Shown here: positions 12,073 to 24,000 of the stretch, one piece after another
Numbering within the stretch: position 1 is the first letter of the stretch
Layout of the letters: every line of letters starts with the position of its first letter
Source: Malania oleifera
Lineage: Eukaryota; Streptophyta; Magnoliopsida; Santalales; Ximeniaceae
Reading direction: 5' to 3'
Assembly (NCBI RefSeq): GCF_029873635.1
Contig: NC_080418.1
Location: 9,753,062-9,817,061 of the forward strand
DNA: 64,000 nucleotides
Translations under genes and position numbers: made by a program
The notes under the pieces: generated by a model
Told to the model about the DNA's origin: nothing
The model's input: the letters and a program-made list of their open reading frames with translations, nothing else
The model's database searches: none

Positions 12073-15000
12073 GTATAGTCCTCTCTTTTGATTTTGCTTT
12101 TTTTATACGCGCAATGTTTAGTCCGTTGGATTGGGATGCGTGTGCGCGATTTTTCTGTGTTTTGGATTTTAAGAATTGTCAGTTCGATTGTGCTTGATTT
12201 GGGTTTTAGGGAAGTGGGTTTCAGCCGTTCAGGAGCAAAATTGATTTTCAGAATGGCAATGCAGGTGCTGGAAGTTTGATTTTTTCGGTGTTTCTGAGAC
12301 ATATGGGGTATCAGACAGCATAGTTTGTATTTGGAGTGATTGATCATTGTTTGCATTTTAGCCTGCTCTTGTGCTGTTTTTAGTGTTGGGAAAAATATTA
12401 TATATATGAACTAATTCTCACAAGTAAATCAATGGAGTAATGCAAATAATAAATAAAAATGAGACACATAAAATTTAACGTGATTCCCTCAAATGTTGAG
12501 GTACGTCCACGGGGCGCGACGGTCTGAATCCACTATGACCAAAATATTGTACAAAGTGAATACAAAAAGCATAAGCCTTACAAATACACAAGTATATAAA
12601 CAAATGTAGTAAGATGGAAATGTCTCATCAAATATTTTGAACAAAACTCCAAAAAATCAACCAAAATGAGCACAACTAGAAGCTCCCAAAATGCTGATAG
12701 TAGAATGCGGCCAGAGTCACACGTAGGAGAGACAAGTAGCACCAGGTTGCTGCAACTGAGACGACGGCTCTGGCGTGAGGAGCTGGGTGAGTGAAAATCC
12801 AAAAGAATAGAGAAAGAAAAACGAAGGGGGGTGCAGGCTATTAGCCGTGAAGACTTGAGCTGTTGCAAGAAAAATGGAGAAAAGGAGATGAAAGGGCAGC
12901 CAGCTATTGCTGCGCGTGAGGCCTTGGTGCTGAAGGCGTGAGTGCTGCTTCCTTGAGAAGCCAACAAGCATTAAAAAAAAAATCACTTTCCAATTGTTGG
13001 GCCCCACAAGGAGGAAAAACCCAACAAATCTCCCCCTTCCAACTTATGGGGACGACTCCACCAATCCGGAAAAAACTCGACACTTTACATGCTTGTCTCT
13101 AGACAATGCTTTTGTCATCATATCCGAACCATTATCATCGGTGTGAATTTTGTCCAGCTGCAATAATTTTTTATCTAACACATCCCGAATCCAATGATAT
13201 CTAACATCAATATGTTTTGACTTTGAATGGAAGATAGAATTCTTGCTCAAATGAATTGCACTTTGGCTATTACAATAAAGAACATACCTTTACTATTCCA
13301 TCCCCAACTCTTTCAAGAATCTCTTCAATCAAAACAATTCTTTGCAAGCTTCCGTAATGACAATAAACTCGGCTTCCGTAGTAGATAAAGCAATACATTT
13401 CTGTAATTTAGATTGTCATGCCGCAACTCCCCCTGAAAAAGTCATCAAAGAACCCGAAGTTGATTTTCTAGAATCAATCTCACCAGCCATGTCGGCATCC
13501 GTGAATCCATAGAGCATAGATTTACCATTTCCAAAGCACAAACACATCTTTGAAGTGCCTCTAAGGTATTGGAGAATCCATTTTACCGCTAACCACTGCT
13601 CCTTTCACGGATTAGAGAGAAACCGACTAATAACTCCAACAGCGTGAGTTAAATCCGGTCTTGTGCAAATCATTGCATACATTAATGAACCAACGGCCGA
13701 AGCATAAGGAATTTTCTTCGTCTCTTCCTTGTCCTTCTCACTTGTAGGACTTTGTTTTGTACTAAGTTTGAAGTGATTGACAAGTGGGCAACCAACGGGT
13801 TTTGCTTTATCCATATTGAACCTCTCAAGCACTTTTTCAATGTACCTTTATTGAGACAACCAAATTTGCCATTTTTCACGATCACGAACAATTCTCATGC
13901 CAAAAATTTGCTTTGCTGGTCTCAAGTCTTTCATAGCAAAAGACTTGCTCAATTCCAACTTTTACTTGTCAATCTTGGAGGAGTCTTGTCCTACAACAAG
14001 CATATCATCAACATAGAGTAAGAGAATAATATAAGTACCATCTGGAAATTTTTTCACAAACACACAATCATCCGAAGTGATTTTTGAGTAACCATGATCA
14101 ATCATGAAAGAATCAAATTTCTTGTACCATCTCCGTGGGGCTTGCTTCAACCCATACAAACTTTTCTTTAATTTGTACACTAAATTCTCTTTCCCTTTTT
14201 GTTTGAAGCCTTCTGGTTGTTTCATGTAAATTTCATTTTCCAAGTCACTATGTAAGAAAACGATTTTGACATCTAATTGCTCAACTTCTAAATTCAAGTA
14301 TGTTGCCATGCCAAGAACAACACGAATTGATGACATTTTCACACCCGGTGAGAATTTTTCATCAAAGTCAATTCCCTTTTTCTGACCAAAGCCTTTTACC
14401 ACAAGCCTAGCCTTGTACCGAAGATTCTTTCCATCATTTTTCAACTTAAACATCCATTTGTTTTTCAAAGCTTTCTTTACAGGAGGAAGTTTAACCAAAT
14501 CATAAGTGTGATTGTCAACTACATACTTCATTTCCTCGTGCACAGCCTCCATCCATTCAATTTTATTTTCATGGTTCATGGCTTCTTGATTGCTTTCGGA
14601 CTCCCCTTGATCTGTTAGAGTAACATAGTTACTTGATGGATATTTAGTTGAAGGTCTTGACTCTCTTGAAGACCTTCTCAACAGAGCTTGCTCTTGAACT
14701 TGTTGCTCCCCCTCATTTTCATCTTCAACATCACTAGGAATTTCATCATTTCCAACATCTTCTAGAGGTGGAAGAACATTTTCCATATTTTCATCATGTG
14801 CCAAAGGTGGAGAAGGTGACTCTAAGTCAACAAAATCATTCCCATTAGATCGTGGTTGCTCAACTGTGCCAAAATCTTCAATTGTTTGATCTTCAAAAAA
14901 TACAACATCTCGGCTTCTAACAATTTTCTATTCAATGGGATTCCACAATCTATATCCAAATTCATCATGTCTATAGCCAAGAAAAATACATTGTATTGTC

Positions 15001-18000
15001 TTGTCATCAAGTTTGGATCTTTCATCTTTTGGAATGTGAACAAATGCACGACAACCAAACACTTTCAAGTGATCATAAGTGACATCGTTACCTTTCTAAA
15101 TTTTTTCAGGAACTTCACCAAGGAGTTGAAGGAGACAAATTAATCAAGTCCGCTGCCGTCCTTATTGCTTCACCCCAAAATGATTTTGGCAACTTCACAT
15201 GAGAGAGCATACATCTCATTCTCTCCAGTATGGTGCGATTCATCCTTTCGGCAATTCCATTTTGTTGAGGGGTTTTCTTGGCGGTCTTTTGATGTCTAAT
15301 GCCTTGGCTATAACAATATGCATCAAATGGGCCAATGTAGTCTCCACCATTATCCGAGCGCACACATTTCACCTTCTTTCCAGTCTCTCTTTCAACTTTA
15401 ACCTGAAAATGCTTAAACACATCTAAAACTTGATCTTTAGTTTTCAAAGTGTAAGCCCAAACTTTTCTTGAACAATCATCAATAAAAGTAACAAAATAAA
15501 GTGCACCATCATGAGATTTAACTTTCAATGGACCACATACATCGAAATGTATCAAATCTAGAATATTAGATTTTTTAATAACAAACTTTGTATGAAAATG
15601 AGTTCTATGTTGCTTACCGGCTAAACAATGAACACAAGCTTTAAGAGGAGTACCTTTCATCCTGGGTAGAAGCTTCTTTTTGAACAAAAACTGCATTCCT
15701 TTTTCACTCATGTGCCCAAGCTGTTTATGCCACAAATCGGTGGAAGAGTGACTCTCAATTGCATTCACAACACCATTACCAATTTTACCTTGCATCATGT
15801 AAAGTATACTAGTCTTCTTGCCTTTAGCCACCACCAAATTACCCTTTGTGAGCTTCCATTTTTCATAACCAAAATGTTTGTCAAACCCTTCATCATCAAG
15901 TTTTCTGATAGATATCAAATTTAGTCGAATATCGGGTACATGTCTCACATCTTTGAGCACCAATTTGCATTCCAGATTTGTTTCCAAACAAACATTTCCC
16001 ATGCCAACAATTTTTGATAAACCTTCATTTCCCATCTGAGCAACTCCATAATTTCCTTTGGAATAAGAAGTGAAGAAATCTTCATGAGAAGTGACATGGA
16101 ATGACGCACCAGAATCAATAATCCAATCAGTTTCTTGTCTTGTCAAATTAATATAACTTTCATCACAAACAACCATAAAATCAGCATCAGATGCAACTGA
16201 AGTTGTGTCTTCATGTTTTTTCTCAAAATTTTTCTCTTTATTTTGCTCCTTGAATTTCAATTTTTTACACTCCCGCTTCATATGCCCCTTTTTATGACAA
16301 TACTGACACTCAATATCTTTTTTCGAAACTAAGCTGGACTGGCCTCTTGATTTTTCATTGTGGTGAGAATATCTGCTTTTGCTTCTGCCTTTGCCCCGAT
16401 TTTCTGTCACAAGTGCCTCTGAATGAGAAGAGCCAACTAATTTTCTTCTAATTTCTTCATTTAACAAACTGCTAGTTACTTGGTTCATAGTAACAATTCC
16501 ATCGGGAGCCGCATTACTAACTGTCACAACCAAAGTCTCCCAACTTTCCGACAAAGAGTTAAGAAGCATTAAGGCCTGCAATTCATCATTCAAATGCTCG
16601 GTAATAAGACCACCATCTTTATATTTCAAATTCACCAATTTTCGAAAAATAAAGACTTTATTTGTAGCCGACTTTCTATCATAAAGACCCTCTAATTTTT
16701 TCCACAATTCATCTGCCGAAGTTTCGGTAGAAATATGATGAAAAACACTATCATCAATCCATTGCCAGATGACACCAATGGTTTTTCTATTAAGCCTATT
16801 TCACTCATCATTACTCGTGTCTTTAGGCTTTCGGCTATCACCTTCAATAGGTCCATCCAAATCTTTGCAAAATAAAAGATTTTGTATTTTTGTTTTCCAA
16901 GTTACCTAATTGCTTCCATTGAAACTAATCATACAACCAACATTACCATCCCTGATTTACACAAATTTAATGCGTACAAATAACACGGCTTTGATACTAG
17001 TGTTGGGTGGTCACGGGCCTTCTCAACCCCAAAAGCTAGCTCATGGGGTGAGACTTTCCCTCACACTTAATAATTGACTACCAAGCCCCTTCCACAACTG
17101 ATGTGGGACAATCCCAACAATCTCCCCCTCACACATCGGACTACAAACTCCTCACAAATTGAGATCGGGCTCCAAACTCCGCACGAATTGGGCTCACCAA
17201 ATTGGCAGCACCACATGCCCAACATCCCAAGGAGAAACCATGGGCTCTGATACCACTTGTTGGGAAAAATATTATATATATGAACTAATTCCCACAAGTA
17301 TTGATGTGGGACAACCCTAACAATCTTCCCCTCACACATCGGACTACAAACTCCTCACGAATTTTGATCGGGCTCCAAACTCCGCACGAATTGGGCTCAC
17401 CAAATTGGCAGCATCACATGCCCAGCATCCCAAGGAGAAACCATGGGTTTTGATACCAGTTGTTGGGAAAAATATTATATATATGAACTAATTCCCACAA
17501 GTAAATCAATGGAGTAATGCAACTAATAAATAAAAATGAGACACACAAAATTTAACATGGTTCCCTCAAATGTTGAGGTTCATCCACGGGGTATGGCGGT
17601 CCAAATCCACTATCACCAAAATGTTGTACAAAGTGGATACAAAAGGCATAAGTCTTACAAATACACAAGAGTGTATAAACAAATGTAGCAAGATGGAAAT
17701 GCCTCACCAAATATTTTGAACAAAGCTCCAAACCAACCAAAATGAGCACAACCAAAAGCTCCCAAACTGCCGATAGTAGAACGCAGCTGGAGTCACACGT
17801 AGGAGAGACAAGTAGCAGCAGGTTGCTGCAACTGAGAAGACGGCTCTGGCGTGAGGAGCTGGGTGAGTGAAAATCCAAAAGAATAGAGAAAGAAAAATGA
17901 AGGGGGGTGCAGGCTACTAGCCATGAAGACTTGAGCTGCTGCAAGAAAAATGGAGAAAAGGAGATGAAGGGGCGGCCAGCAATTGCTGCGCGTGATGCCT

Positions 18001-21000
18001 TGGTGCTGAAGGCGTGAGTGCTGCTTCCTTGAGAAGTCAACAAGCATTAAAATAAAGCCACTTTCCAATTGTTGGGCCCCACAAGGAGGGAAAACCCAAC
18101 ATTTAGCTCTACTTCTACTCCCTTTTTATTTTCTGAAAAGTTGTTTATATAGAATCAATTAGAAGGGGAACTTTTTCTTGCTTTTATTTGTCCGATCATT
18201 TTTACTTATGATTTGATTGATGATGTGCGGTTGGACACGATTCTGATAGCCTCTGTTTACTATGTACTCTTGTCTTTGTTGGTTTTATGATACGAGGGAA
18301 TGAGTTAGATGACGTTCATTGCATCCTGTTTGTTAATAATAGAATACCATCTGAATTGCAACTGTGGGATTCAAATGAAAAAGGATCATTTTTTTCCATT
18401 CACTTGGATTGCTTTTATTTGTGAACTGGGGAAAAAGAAGGTTAAGAAATTTTATCAAAGTCTAACCCATAATTGAAATTTTTTTACGTAGGCTTATGCA
18501 GTAAAACAGGCCTATCAATACCACAAATTATGGCCCTTATACTAAAGTTGTTGTGGCATTGCAAATTGTGAAGCGGGTTCTGATTGGTTGGTTCTGCCAC
18601 ATGTTGTAGGCCAAGCATACATAAAAATTCTTCCTATTAGCAGATTATGGTAGATAGAGCCTTCGCTTATATTAGTGGAGAAGTTGGATACTAATTGTAC
18701 CCCTTTTGTCATTAAGGGAACTTCATTGATTCCTTTTTATATAAAATTAGTGTGTTTCAATCAATGATTAATACCCTCATAACAAAGTCGTGGATTATCC
18801 AGAGAATGGCTAATTGGGAATATTGGATTTGTGATTGGATTATAGTATGTTGTTTGGTTTCTCTTTATGATACTTTCATGAGTGGTTTCTACTTTTTAGA
18901 TGAATTTGGAACCCAGGGTACATACAGTCATTGGAAAATAAAATCTAGGATCCTTGATTGTTGAAAGAGTTTAAACTATTGATAATTAGTGACTGTTTTA
19001 GAGATGGTTAGGTAGCAGGAGCTATCACAGAGGAGGCATTAAGGGGCATCTTTGGAAGATAATTGTTAGACATCTGTGGCATTAGGTGAAGAGAAGGTGA
19101 ACCTGTTTACCATCTTGTAAGGGTATGAGTGTTCATTAGCTGGTTATTGAAGAGAAAGAGAGAGAGCTTTACTGAGTGATATGTTTATTAGAGGTTTCAC
19201 CACAACAAGGCAAAAAAGTGGGGATTCATTAAGAGGCATTATGTTTATACATATTTCCATGAGATTGTTCTGCTGTTGTAGGATTAAGAGAGGTGGTGGG
19301 TCTTGCAGTGAGAATTTCAATAGGTCCATAATATGCCTGTGACAGTTTCATAGGAGCTGTTTGTAGGACAAATAATTCTAAGATAATAAAAATTCTTAAG
19401 ATATAGTAAACTGACCTAGATTCTTTTTGGAGCAAAAGAATCAATCTATGAGAAACTAAGGTTATGTTTGGCTCGTGAAATAGCTATTCTTTAGAATAAG
19501 ATGGAATACAATGAGAAACTTGGGAGTAGAGGGAATAATAAAGAGATAGACATTCCCATGGTGAATTTGGGAGTAGTTATTCCTTATCTATTCCTTATTA
19601 TGAACTCATAAAAAGTTTCACATTGATATTTACGGTAACAACATAATTTCTTGTATAACTAATTATAACTGACATATTATAACTAATCTAGTCCTAGGCA
19701 TAAGCATTCCGTGAACTAAACATAACCTAAAGAGATTGTCTAATTTAGACACCAAGTACAGCCACTTTTTACCCTCAATCAATCTTGTAGCCTCAAGAGG
19801 AAATTCTCTATTCTTGACAGCAGCCTATATCTAAATATAACCTAGAAAAGAAATCAGGACAGCTATTAAATCTCCCTGTGCACTTTTTTTCATCGACACT
19901 CAGAGAAGCAGCTCATCAATCTTCTAAAATGTTAAGCCATCTTCCTTAATTTCCCAGGCCGTTCTTCTGCCTTTTGAAAACACATTACCCATCATTTTTT
20001 AGAATCATCAATTCAGTTTCTGCCTTGCAAATCTTCAAGTCATTATTTTATTTTCTATATGCAACCCAAATTTATCTAGACCTTTGATGAATTGTATCAT
20101 TGTAAAAAATATATAAGCTGAAACAAGCAAATTTGAATTGAGGCTGTTTTGGCCTCCAATTAGTTGTAGCTGTGCTGCTAGTTTAATGCAGCTAAAAGAT
20201 ATAGGCTTTGATGGTTAACCTGCATGTTGCTGCATAGCCTGTTTATGTTTTTTGTGTGCTAGATCCATTGGCCAAGGCCACATCAGATGGCTCGAATGAG
20301 TTTGTCCGACTAGTTTCCAAGGTTTCTTTTTGACCTGTTGTTCTTGTGTAGATTTGACATGATGGTTATCAAGGCTGTTTTTGGATTTTAATATTTTATG
20401 CATAGTGGATGATTATCCAATGTTTTGAAGTGAAGTTAAAGATTTTGAGGTAAGCATTTCAAGGATAAAGGTCCTTCAAATACTGTCGAGCAAAGTGCCA
20501 GTATTGGACAACATTGGAATGAAAGTGGTTTCTTGTGCAAAATTACTTCTAAGCTTACGTGCTATAACTTTTTGGGAAATGATCTTCGATTAAAATAAAT
20601 GTTGGAGGAAGCTTCAACAACCAACTTCCTTCTGAAGTGATTTTAGGTTCAAAAATCAATTTGTAGCTCCAAGAATGTGACTGACCAAGTTGTTGAGGAT
20701 AGCCTAAAATATTTTTTGCTCTAAAAAATTACCTTTGATTTGAAAGACATCTCTAATGGATCTTGAGTATGATCACATGACTGTTGCATATGGCACGTGG
20801 ATTGGGTTCCTAATGGTTACACAATAATGGAAGACTAACCACACAAAGAAGCAGAATCTTGGGGGTGGGGGTGGGGGTGGTGGTGGAGGGGTGGTTACTG
20901 GTACCTAGTTCCTTGGCTCTGGTTTCAGTTAGAGGAGTTGAAGGCAGTAGGTTTTGTGGTAAAGCCATGCAATGCAACAATGTAAACTCCATAATGTCAT

Positions 21001-24000
21001 CCTGAGGTTATAGATGATTGTGGATTGTTCCCAACCTTTGAACAATTGGTTGGTTGGGATTGGTATGCAGGGTATAGAATGTGTATGGTGTATAATGCTT
21101 GTAAGTTTACTATTGCTCAAGGTCTTGTGCTTGGTGGGTTGTGCTCCATATGGACACGCATGCCATTATCCTTTTGGATAGTGTATTTAGAACTTCGTGC
21201 TTGAATGAACAAAATGCCATCCATTTGTCATTTGTCAAAACAAATTCAGGCAGAGATCACATTGATCACATTCTAGTGAAGTTCTTTCTCAAAGATTTTT
21301 GTTACCTCATATAAGGGGTTACATTGGTGCATTGTTGACATTATTATCATTCCTCCAAGGATATAATATTCTTCTTTAGAGATATTTTTCTTGCAAATTA
21401 TCCCATTAGGAAATGCTATTTTGGTTTCAATGTATTTGACTTGTCTTGGGGAAATGCGCAAGTCTTCCTAGCGTGGGTAGACCTAGGACATGTTGGCAAG
21501 GAGGTAGCACATAGCCCAAACCAACTTCAGAGCAGCTTGCTGGGGGAAAAGATCAAGGATAGGTGGGTAAGGAAGTAGTGCACATTCCAAATCCACTTTC
21601 TAGCAGCTTAATGGGGGCAAATAATTGAGGCAGTTTGGTGAAGAGGTATTAGATGGGCCAAATCCACTTCAAAGCAGCTTGTTGGGCAAAAAGATCTAGG
21701 GTAGGTCAATAAAGAGGCAACTCATGGCCCAAATTCACTTCAGACCAACTTGGTGGGGAGAAAAACTTGGGTTAGGTAAGTAAGAGGTAGCACATGGTTT
21801 GATTAGCAAGAGAAAAAGCCTAGGACAGACCATTAAGGAGTGTCGCAGTGTTCCATGTGGCGCCCTATGGGAAAAAATTATAAAAATGTAAGGTTTTACT
21901 GTAATACTAGTTATTCTACCATTTTTAATTATAAATTCAAGAGGCTAACCTAATCGGACTAAAAAAGGGTACATGTCTGTTTGTTTTTTTAGAGCATGAG
22001 TTCGGGAGAACAATTATGCATGGGAAAGCCACTGGAGATTGTAGCATTTCTGTAATGGTCACTCCATGAATGATGCTTGGTGAACGCATAGGTTTTGCCT
22101 TGCCTTAATACGATGATCCTTCAATCAAACACTTCTGAGTTTTTTAACCAGATATTGAAATGCTAATTCACCTTACCATCTTGCAGCACTCTTGGCCAAA
22201 TGAATATAGATTCCCCCACCAAAGGAGTGTCTTTCAGGTTCTCACTATAGTCTCATTGAAGAGGATCTATCATCACATTGATAAGATTTATGCTAGCAGA
22301 TAGCACATAAAAGAAATGCAGCCAAAAAGGTTTATTATTCTTTCCTTTTAAATATTGATTCATCCTATCACCCCACCAGCATTCCTTGTTGAATAAATGA
22401 GATTTCTCTCACCTTGGGAGTATCCTTGGGGCTGGCACTACAGCACCCTGGGAGAGGCTCTGTGGACAGATTGATTAATTATTATTTACCATCATAATCA
22501 TGCATAATATCATATTGACATTAAAATTAAATACTATAACAGTATAACATAAAGCAAAAAAAATAGTAAGGTAGTTAGGAACCCCTTTTTGGTGTATTTG
22601 GACTTTATAGTCGAGCCCATTACAATGTTGGAGACTTTGCTACTGTTAAAGCCTCTAACCATCATTGGATTTGATAAAAATAGACCATTATTTACCAAAT
22701 GGGGCCTCCCAGGCACTCGTGGGTGGCTCCTATGTCTTGTGTTGCATTTTTGCAATTTTGGTGCTATTTTGATTTTGAAATGTTTGTTGCATTAAGTTGG
22801 ACTTTCCCAACAGTTCCAAGCCAGTCCAAGTGATTTCTAGGATTTATGGGCCTCTCCGGCACTTTAGAAGCGGCTAATTGATTTTTGGTTAATTTTATGG
22901 TTTGGCTCAATTTTTAGGGTTTCTCAGTTTTCAGCAGACCTCTTTGATACCTCTTGATTTTGAAAGAACTCTCCTGAAACTTCCAAGGTAGCTTCATTTT
23001 TTAATATTATTTTTCAAAATTATGTTGCAACTTAAAGAGTTTTGTGTATTTTTTTTTTGTTGATTTTTCTTGTTTTTCCAAATTTGTTTCTTGAATTTCA
23101 AGTCTTAATTTTTATGACCTTTTTATACCTTTTTGAGTTTTTCTTGCACTCTGAATTTTTGTAGAATTTTATATGAATTATTGAATTCTTTTGAAATTTC
23201 TCTCAATTCTTCATTTTTCTTTTTAAATTTTAATTCCTAAATATTTGTGCTTTTATTGAGATTTTTTTGTAACATTTAAAATTTTTTCTTTTTCTGAATT
23301 TCTGGTTTTTGTTTTTTATTATCTATTTTGAAAATTGAAATTTGAGTTTTTTGTTTTGATTTTTAGATGATAATCATGATAATAAGGAGGTGGAGGAGGA
23401 GGCATAGGGGCCTTTACCCCTTTCTAAATAAGGGTTACAAAACTCTATTTCTTTTTCAAAGTCATTTTTTTTTCTTCTTTTTCTGTTTTTTTGGTTTTTA
23501 TTATAATAATAATGATTGTAACAACAAGAAGAACAACAGACTTGGGTGAAGTAAACTGTTCTTATCTGTTTGCTATGTGCAGGGGAAGGGGGTTTTCGTG
23601 GTGTCTAGGGGAAGGGGGCTCAAATTATTTGTGCACCGCAATTCACAATGGGGCTGGGAATTGTGAGGCCTCGGCAATGACTTGTGCAGTAAATGGGGGG
23701 CTTTTATTGCCAAAAATTGAGGGCATGTTTTGAACACAGTTGGGGCTGAGTTGGTAGAGTTGGGGCCCCAGAAAGATAGTTGAAAATTCTGCAAAAATCC
23801 GAGTGAATAAAAAAATTTGGAAGAAAAATCCTAAATAAATGAAAAAGTCTTGATATTTTCAAAATTAGCCCCAAATCACTCTGGTGTTTTTTGGTCTTCT
23901 TTAGGTCGTCGAGAAGGCCTAGGAAAAGGTATAGGATAGAGAAATTACAGGAAAATGCAAATAAATAAAGATAATGGAAGAGAGAGATGCCAGGCCATCC

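Larger units (their letters stand above)
12384..18101 (-). mobile_element. Complete but decayed Ty1/copia element in PP1 intron
   Basis: Two LTRs of about 640 bp with TGTTGGG...CCCAACA ends enclose a minus-strand polyprotein in copia order: gag, protease, integrase, RT, RNase H. The 5-bp target duplication TTTAG is perfect (12379-12383 and 18102-18106). A purine tract (AAGGGGGAGATT on the minus strand) adjoins the left LTR. A primer site related to TGGTATCAGAGCC (initiator Met tRNA) adjoins the right LTR. The element lies antisense to PP1. Several stops and frame breaks show it is not autonomous now. By eye the LTRs differ at roughly 15-20 of the first 200 positions, mostly transitions, so the insertion is not recent. 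The gag and integrase resemble the Tork (Tnt1/Tto1) lineage, which is a tentative call. Confidence 0.93.

Noticed and set aside
11646-12356. 236-codon minus-strand ORF
   Set aside because: It is the antisense shadow of PP1 exon 1 and its leader, with no domain; the + strand PP1 reading explains the composition.
12578-13007. Two overlapping minus-strand ORFs (129 and 96 codons) with near copies at 17552-18068
   Set aside because: They lie within the paired LTRs of the intronic copia element. Similarity between the two sites is LTR identity, not gene conservation.
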